In this document: one piece after another, positions 57,476 to 64,000 of the stretch
Position numbering within the stretch: position 1 is the first letter of the stretch
Layout of the letters: each line of letters starts with the position of its first letter
Assembly (NCBI RefSeq): GCF_005930495.1
Contig: NZ_SJEX01000016.1
Span: 1 to 64,000, forward strand
Direction: 5' to 3'
DNA from: Modestobacter excelsi
GTDB taxonomy: Bacteria; Actinomycetota; Actinomycetes; Mycobacteriales; Geodermatophilaceae
DNA length: 64,000 nt
The notes under the pieces: generated by a model
Databases searched by the model: none
The model's input: only the letters and a program-made list of their open reading frames with translations
What the model was told of the DNA's origin: nothing
Made by a program: the position numbers and the translations under genes

Positions 57476-59134
57476 GTGGTCGGTGTGAAGCAGGACGAAG
57501 AGGTCGGTGACCGCAGCGTGCCGACCCTGTGGACGGTGCCGGCGGTGAGCGACACCGCCGTCGCTGCGCTGTCCGCCATCCTGGACGACCTGGAGTCCTT
57601 CTCCCGCTTCGACTCCGCCGCCGCGGCCGCGGCCGAGCGGGCCGAGCAGGCGCTGACCACCGCCCGCGAACTGGGCCTCGTGGAGTTCGAGCTGCGCGCT
57701 CAACTGGTGCAGGCAGACCTGGTGCGCCGACGCGGGAACGTCGCCGAGGCCGGTCGGGTCGCCCAGGACGTCCGGCGCTGGGCAGCGGACCACGACTCCC
57801 GTCATCTCCTGGCGCGCAGCAACCACCTGCTCGCCGCGGTGTTCCAGGAGCTCGGCGACCTGTCCGCCGCGCTGGAGCACGCGGTGCAGGCGATCGACCT
57901 GCTCGACGAGGACGCGGTGCCGGCGCTGCGGATCGACCACCTGGCCCGGATGGCGGACTGCCTGGGGCTGCAGGGCGACCGCGGTGCGCGCGAGCGCTAC
58001 GTCGAGGTGCTGCAGCTGGCCGAGGAGCAGGGCGACGTCGAACGGCAGCTGCTGGTCCTCAACAACCGCTCCTACGTCGAGATGCTCGCCGGGGAGTTCG
58101 AGACCGCCCTCGGCCTCGCCACCCGGCTGCAGACCCTCGCCCGCGAGCACGGTGTCGCGTTGAGCATCGGCGAGCTGGACACCGTGGCCCGGGCGCTCAT
58201 CGGGCTGGGCCGGCTGGCGGAAGCCGAGGCGGTCCTGCTGCCCGGACGCAGTCCGGAGCTCCTCGACGCCTCCCCGGACGGCGACGCCGGCGCCGACTTC
58301 CTGCTGACCCTGGCCGAGGTCCAGCGCCGCCAGGGGCGTGTGGCCCAGGCCCAGGAGACCCTCGACGAGTGCGTCCGCCGGTGCGAGGCGAACGGCCTCA
58401 CCTCCATCCGGGTCCGGGCCCGCCGCGAACAGGCCGAGCTGCACGCGGCCGGGGGGCACTTCGAGGCCGCCTTCGCCGAGCACAAGCTCTACTCCCAGGA
58501 GGCGCTGGACCTGCAGTCCGCCCAGCGCGACGCGCGCGCCCGGGCGCTGCAGGCGATGTACGAGACCACCGAGGCGCGCCGGCAGAGCCGCCGTTACCGC
58601 GAGCTCTCGCTGCGGGACCCGCTGACCGGGCTCTACAACCGGCGCTTCGTCGACGAGCAGTTCCCCCGGCTGCTGGAGGCGATCGCCGGCACGGAGGAGG
58701 CCATCGCCGTGGCGCTGCTCGACCTCGACCACTTCAAGCGCGTCAACGACACCTTCTCCCACGACGTCGGTGACCAGGTGCTGCGCATCGTCGCCGACCT
58801 GCTCGAGCAGGCGACGCCGGCGGCCGACGCCGGCGGCTCGTTCGCGGCCCGGATGGGTGGGGAGGAGTTCCTGCTCGTCCTGGTGGGGGCCGATCCGGCC
58901 ACCGCGGCCCGGCAGCTGGAGGACGTCCGGCGCTCGGTCGCCGCCCACCCGTGGGGCGAGCTGGTGCCCGGTCTGCCGGTCACCATCAGCGCGGGCCTGG
59001 TGAGCACGGTCGGCGTGCTCCGGCAGGTGGAGGCTCCCTGCCTCGTGCTTCAGACCCCGGCAGCGATGGCCGCGGGCTCCGCGGCGATCAGGCGTGCCCG
59101 CTCCTCTTCGCTCATCCCGCCCCAGACCCCGTAG
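57476..59134 (+). CDS. TPR-like and truncated GGDEF protein
   Basis: GGDEF domains make cyclic di-GMP from GTP. Residues 40-360 form helical repeats of the tetratricopeptide kind, and from about 385 a GGDEF domain follows (LSLRDPLTGLYNRRF, DLDHFKRVNDTF, the active motif GGEEF at 461-465). The domain then breaks off after VTISAGLV: the usual LLxxADxALYxAK helix is absent and the last 40 residues are unrelated, antisense to whiB. No RxxD inhibitory site is seen. There is no transmembrane segment. The GTG start is uncertain, with GTG at 57485 and 57518 as alternatives. Confidence 0.75.
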   Translation: MVGVKQDEEVGDRSVPTLWTVPAVSDTAVAALSAILDDLESFSRFDSAAAAAAERAEQALTTARELGLVEFELRAQLVQADLVRRRGNVAEAGRVAQDVRRWAADHDSRHLLARSNHLLAAVFQELGDLSAALEHAVQAIDLLDEDAVPALRIDHLARMADCLGLQGDRGARERYVEVLQLAEEQGDVERQLLVLNNRSYVEMLAGEFETALGLATRLQTLAREHGVALSIGELDTVARALIGLGRLAEAEAVLLPGRSPELLDASPDGDAGADFLLTLAEVQRRQGRVAQAQETLDECVRRCEANGLTSIRVRARREQAELHAAGGHFEAAFAEHKLYSQEALDLQSAQRDARARALQAMYETTEARRQSRRYRELSLRDPLTGLYNRRFVDEQFPRLLEAIAGTEEAIAVALLDLDHFKRVNDTFSHDVGDQVLRIVADLLEQATPAADAGGSFAARMGGEEFLLVLVGADPATAARQLEDVRRSVAAHPWGELVPGLPVTISAGLVSTVGVLRQVEAPCLVLQTPAAMAAGSAAIRRARSSSLIPPQTP

Positions 59135-59349
59135 GGCTCGCGGACCGACAGCGCGTGCTGCAGGCAGGACTCCAGGACGGGGCAGCGTCCGCAGACCGCC
59201 TTGGCGGCTGCCTGCCGCCGAGCCCGGGCCGGCCCGCGCTCGCCGTCGGGGTGGAAGAAGAGCGACGTGCTCTCGCCCCGGCAGCTGCCGTGCAACTGCC
59301 AGTCCCACACCTCGGCGACGGGGTTGGGCAGTCGGCGGATGTCAGCCAT
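59050..59349 (-). CDS. WhiB-family Fe-S regulator (WhiB3/WhiD type)
   Basis: WhiB-like proteins are redox- and NO-sensitive 4Fe-4S proteins that bind the main sigma factor and control development, redox and virulence genes. The 99-residue protein has the cluster ligands C23, C53, C56 and C62, then GVWGGMSEEERA. The start MADIRRLPNPVAEVWDWQ is typical of the WhiB3/WhiD group. The ATG follows GAGGAGG. groEL1-whiB3-guaB order is shared with M. tuberculosis, and whiD next to bldM with Streptomyces. The 3' end overlaps the GGDEF gene on the other strand by 85 bases. Confidence 0.92.
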   Translation of the reverse strand: MADIRRLPNPVAEVWDWQLHGSCRGESTSLFFHPDGERGPARARRQAAAKAVCGRCPVLESCLQHALSVREPYGVWGGMSEEERARLIAAEPAAIAAGV

Positions 59350-59729
59350 TGGACCTCCTCGGCTCAGGTGCACCGGGGGGTCTGCCCGGTCACTTCCGGG
59401 CCGATGCCCGCTGCCGACGAGGCGCAAACACGACCCTGTGCGCTCGTGCTGCGGAAACCGGCCGGATGTGCCTGTCCGTCGGCACACCCCGTCCCGGTCC
59501 CACGGGCCTCACCCGCCGGGGTGACGACCGCTGTCCAGCAGCTACGCAGGGGATCAAGGTGATCACAGGGAGTGCCGACCACGGTGAGGTGGGGGACACC
59601 CGACACCCGTCCGGGACACCGGTCGACGTCGGCACCCCCTGGGCACGGGGGCAGTCCCGTTCCCAGCACCCGCCCGGGCGACGCCCGGACGGTACGTCGC
59701 CGGCCCGGCCGGCGCAGACGGGAGCAGCG
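59350..59729. promoter_or_regulatory. divergent whiB / bldM-like regulatory gap
   Basis: This 380-base gap separates the divergent whiB and response-regulator genes and must contain both promoters. Developmental regulators are often controlled from such gaps. I found a GATCAAGGTGATC dyad at 59552-59564, but no convincing promoter pair. No open frame here looks coding. Confidence 0.5.
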
Positions 59730-60497
59730 GTGATCGAGGACAGGATGCGCGGCAACGGCAACGGCGGGACTGTGGTCTGGGTGTTCGACGAGCGACGCCG
59801 GGTCCGCGACGAGGTCGCCGGTCGGCTGCTCGCACTGCCCTTCGTCAGCCGGGTCGAGGCGGTCGGTGACGCGGTGTCGCTGCGCACCCGGCTGGACAAC
59901 CGCCTCCCGGACGTCCTGCTCGTGGGCACCCAGCGCGCCACCGACAGCGGGCTGTCCGTCGCCACCCAGGTGCTGCGGTCGCACCCCTCGCTGCCGGTGC
60001 TGCTGCTCGGCGCCCCCGACGACGCGGAGACCGTCCGCGCCGCGGTGGCCCTCGGCGCCCGCGGTTACCTCCGCTGGGACGCCAGCCCGCTGGAGCTCGG
60101 CCTCGGCCTGTCCCGCACCGGCATGCGCCCGGAGCTGACCGGGCGCCCCCAGCTCGCCCCCGTGCCGCGCGCCCCGCAGCACGCCGTCGCCGTGGCCGGT
60201 GGCGGTGCCGCGCCGGCCGGCCCCTCGCCGTGGGGTGGTGCCAGCCCGCTGGCCGCGGCCGCCCCGACCACGGTCCGCTCGACCGTCCCCGAGACGCCGC
60301 AGGTCGCGCTGTCCATGCGCGAGATGCAGGTGCTGACCGGCATGAGCCAGGGCAAGAGCAACGCCCAGATCGGGCGTGAGCTCTACCTGTCCGAGGACAC
60401 CATCAAGACCCACGCCCGCCGGCTGTTCCGCAAGCTCGGCGCCAAGGACCGCGCCGAGGCGGTCGCCACCGGCTTCCGCCGCGGGATGATGTCCTGA
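59730..60497 (+). CDS. BldM-like regulator with degenerate receiver
   Basis: The 255-residue protein has a receiver-like N-terminal domain and a LuxR-type DNA-binding domain (LSMREMQVLTGMSQGKSNAQ, LSEDTIKTHARRLFRKLGAK) that is very close to Streptomyces BldM. In the receiver the phosphoacceptor Asp is G66 (DVLLVG) and the conserved Lys is W116 (GYLRWDAS), so phosphorylation is not expected. An Ala/Pro-rich linker of about 60 residues joins the domains. The GTG at 59730 follows GGGAG; an ATG at 59745 is an alternative. Confidence 0.85.
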   Translation: MIEDRMRGNGNGGTVVWVFDERRRVRDEVAGRLLALPFVSRVEAVGDAVSLRTRLDNRLPDVLLVGTQRATDSGLSVATQVLRSHPSLPVLLLGAPDDAETVRAAVALGARGYLRWDASPLELGLGLSRTGMRPELTGRPQLAPVPRAPQHAVAVAGGGAAPAGPSPWGGASPLAAAAPTTVRSTVPETPQVALSMREMQVLTGMSQGKSNAQIGRELYLSEDTIKTHARRLFRKLGAKDRAEAVATGFRRGMMS

Positions 60498-60646
60498 CCT
60501 GACCCACTCGACGGGCCTGAGCCGCCCTGCCGACCGTCGAGCCGGGGCGTGACCCGGCTACACCGCCGAGGCGGCGGCTCCAGCACACCCAGCGCTCGCT
60601 GACAGGCCGTCGTCCACCGGACGCCGGCCTGTCCACGTCCCGGCTC

Positions 60647-61230
60647 GTGGACCGTGCCACGGCGGTCCGCGGCCCATGGGTCCGGCTGCGCCGGGGGTCG
60701 TTCGTGACCACTGCCGACCTCGCGGTGCTGGAGGAGGACGGTCGGCGACACGATCTCGACGTCCGGGTCGTGACGACGGCGCTCGCCCGGCCGGGTGCGG
60801 CGCTCAGCCATGGCACGGCTGCCCGCCTCTGGCGCCTGCCCCTGCGGGTCGGGCTGGCCCCGGAGGTCCGGCTGGTCGACCGCACCGCTGGCGCAGCGGT
60901 CCCGGCTACGTGAGGGCCCGGGCCGAGCTCCCGGACGTCGAGGTGACCGAGGTGGGCGGCCACCGGTTCACGACGCCGACCCGCACCCTCGTCGACACGA
61001 TCCGTGAGTGGTCCGAGCTGCCGGCGGTGGTCGCCCTGGACGCCGCCCTGCTGCGCGGGCTGGTCACCCCGGAGGAGCTGCGCGGGACGCTGGATCGCCG
61101 CCGGTTCCGCGCCGCCGGGCTCGGCCGCGAGCTCGCCTCACCCGGGCCCGCGACTCGGGCACTCCGTGCCGTGCCGCGTGCCCCGTGACGGGGGGCGGGT
61201 GCGCCTCGACCTCGCGCCGAGCGGGTCCTT
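60647..61230 (+). pseudogene. frameshifted AbiEi-antitoxin-like pseudogene
   Basis: Two adjacent frames together resemble actinobacterial proteins with an AbiEi-type N-terminal region. The first (60647-60913) has RGPWVRLRRGSF, LSHGTAARLWRLPL and EVRLVD; the second, one frame over (about 60900-61188), has YVRARAELPDVEVTEV and TTPTRTLVDTIREW. A third frame then shows DGGRVRLDLA before the reading is lost near 61230. This fits an old gene with at least two frameshifts and a lost C-terminal part. The assignment to the AbiEi/DUF559 type is from memory of the pattern. Confidence 0.6.
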
Positions 61231-61232
61231 CG

Positions 61233-61658
61233 TCAGTCGTCGCGGGCGTGCTTGCCGCCGGCGCTGCCGTGCCGGCCGCTGGGTTCCTCGCGCTCGGCGA
61301 GCGCGGCCACCCCGTCGGCGTAGCCGCTGGCGTAGTCCCAGCTGACGTAGTCGTCGGGGTCGGGGTCGAACGGCGGCTCGTGCCGGCCGGTCTGGCCCTC
61401 GTCGAGCAGCTGCCGCAGGTTGGCCTGCATGAGTGCCCAGTCGACGTGGTGTTCCTCGTCGCAGTCCGGGCAGTCGACGACGATGCCCTTGACCCCGGTC
61501 GGCTCCAGCAACGTGCGGAAGACCTCCAGCTCGGCGAGGTCGTCGAGCACCCCGGCGCGCTCCTCCATGGTCAGCGGCGGCTGCCCCGACCGGTCGTCCG
61601 GCCCGAAGTCCGGGTCACGGTCAGGTGAAGCGCCGAATGCGTCGTCCCACGCGTCCAC
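61233..61658 (-). CDS. conserved small acidic protein (Rv3412-like, DUF5319)
   Basis: The 141-residue acidic protein is of unknown function. It starts MDAWDDAFGASPDRDPDFGP and has the central GVKGIVVDCPDCDEEHHVDW, in which C-P-D-C followed by His could bind zinc. FDPDPDDYVSWDYASGYADG follows. A protein of this type lies next to guaB2 in M. tuberculosis (Rv3412) and other actinobacteria. The GTG start follows AAGGAGG. It is divergent from guaB. Confidence 0.8.
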   Translation of the reverse strand: MDAWDDAFGASPDRDPDFGPDDRSGQPPLTMEERAGVLDDLAELEVFRTLLEPTGVKGIVVDCPDCDEEHHVDWALMQANLRQLLDEGQTGRHEPPFDPDPDDYVSWDYASGYADGVAALAEREEPSGRHGSAGGKHARDD

Positions 61659-61747
61659 GTGTCCTCCTTGCCGGGATGGCCGGCGTGTTCGGCGTTGCTG
61701 GTCGCTCAGCAGTCGGGGCGGGCGTGCCCGCCAACCCACAACGGTAA

Positions 61748-63364
<1,617 letters not shown>

Positions 63365-63368
63365 CCCG

Positions 63369-64000
63369 TTGCCCGTACGTGACAACGTCGAGATCGGCCT
63401 GAACCGCTTCGCCCGCCGGGGTTATGACCTGGACGAGGTGTCGATCGTCCCCTCGCGGCGCACCCGCGACCACGACGACGTCTCGACCTCCTGGCAGATC
63501 GACGCCTTCCGGTTCGACATCCCGCTGGTCACCAGCCCCAGCGACGCCGTGGTGAGCCCCGCGACCGCGGTCGCCGTCGGCCGGGCCGGTGGCCTGGGGG
63601 TGCTCAACGCCGAGGGTCTGTGGACCCGGTACGACGACCCCACCGACGTCTACCGGCAGCTCCGCGACGCCGCGTCACCGGAGACGGGTCCGCCGACGGC
63701 GCTGCTGCAGCAGGTCTACGCCGAGCCGGTCAAGCCCGACCTGGTCACCGCGCGGATCAAGGAGATGCGCGACTCGGGTGTGACGGCGGCGGTGCGCGTC
63801 TCCCCGCAGCACACCGTGCAGCTGGCCCCGACGGTGCTGGCCGCCGGGGTCGACCTGCTGGTCATCCAGGGCACCATCGTCTCCGCCGAGCACGTCACCA
63901 AGGGCGGGGAGGCGCTGAACCTCAAGGAGTTCATCGCCGACCTCGACGTCCCGGTGATCGTCGGCGGGGCCGCGGACTACCAGACCGCGCTGCACCTCAT
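63369..64000 (+). CDS. guaB3: GuaB3 family IMPDH-related protein, 5' part
   Basis: This is a homologue of IMP dehydrogenase without CBS domains that always accompanies guaB in actinobacteria. Older annotation calls it IMP dehydrogenase; recent work on the family points to GMP reductase activity in some members. The frame opens at TTG 63369 and reads VRDNVEIGLNRFARRGYDLD, VPSRRTRDHDDVS and GLGVLNAEGLWTRY. It runs on without stop to the window end, so only about 210 residues are visible. The TTG start is tentative. Confidence 0.9.
   Translation, partial: MPVRDNVEIGLNRFARRGYDLDEVSIVPSRRTRDHDDVSTSWQIDAFRFDIPLVTSPSDAVVSPATAVAVGRAGGLGVLNAEGLWTRYDDPTDVYRQLRDAASPETGPPTALLQQVYAEPVKPDLVTARIKEMRDSGVTAAVRVSPQHTVQLAPTVLAAGVDLLVIQGTIVSAEHVTKGGEALNLKEFIADLDVPVIVGGAADYQTALHL

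Overview
The window is a high-GC actinobacterial (Actinomycetota) chromosome segment. The grounds are strong G/C at third codon positions, many GTG/TTG starts and one-base ATGA/GTGA overlaps, actinobacterial gene order (rplJL-rpoBC-str-S10-spc-alpha-rplM/rpsI-glmM-glmS-acpS-nnr-alr-tsaEB-rimI-tsaD-groESL1-whiB-guaB), F420-type and WhiB proteins, and a CIRCE operator. A Geodermatophilales-like lineage (Blastococcus, Modestobacter, Geodermatophilus) is my best guess from overall protein resemblance. That is inference and was not checked by any search.

Layout. 1-9361: L10 leader, rplJ, rplL, terminators, then rpoB and rpoC with a well-formed promoter before rpoB and a strong hairpin between the two RNA polymerase genes. 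9382-13120: an accessory island containing a complete IS30-family element, a MITE-like repeat touching it, an F420-type LLM oxidoreductase, and a trypsin-like protease paired with a 71-residue protein resembling the protease's own N-terminal region. 13402-18077: str operon (rpsL, rpsG, fusA, tuf) behind a textbook promoter and a leader of about 320 nt. 18200-28484: S10 and spc ribosomal protein genes, broken by a 34-bp perfect palindrome between rpsQ and rplN and by a dispersed hairpin repeat after rpsN. 28628-36788: secY, adk, map, infA, rpmJ, rpsM, rpsK, rpsD, rpoA, rplQ, truA.

36819-41899: a metabolic insert with an atypical SDR, a MobA-like nucleotidyltransferase, fdhD, mog, moaC and moeA (molybdenum cofactor and formate dehydrogenase maturation), then a beta-carbonic anhydrase. 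42075-53732: rplM, rpsI, glmM, glmS, acpS, nnr, alr, an alpha/beta hydrolase, an Fe-S uracil-DNA glycosylase and the tsaE-tsaB-rimI-tsaD block for tRNA t6A. 53750-57271: a THUMP-like methyltransferase divergent from CIRCE-controlled groES-groEL1. 57476-61230: a tetratricopeptide-like GGDEF protein with a truncated catalytic domain that runs antisense into a whiB3/whiD-type gene, a BldM-like regulator with a degenerate receiver, and a frameshifted AbiEi-like pseudogene. 61233-64000: a conserved small acidic protein, guaB, and the 5' part of guaB3, which is cut by the window end.

Most genes are housekeeping translation, transcription and cell-wall precursor functions. The unusual material lies between genes. 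There are two dispersed hairpin families, at least seven copies of one and two of the other, the second sharing its end sequence with the IS30 inverted repeats. Several very long perfect palindromes sit inside operons. A second theme is low-complexity acidic C-terminal tails on ribosomal proteins L4, S3, L10 and especially L17.
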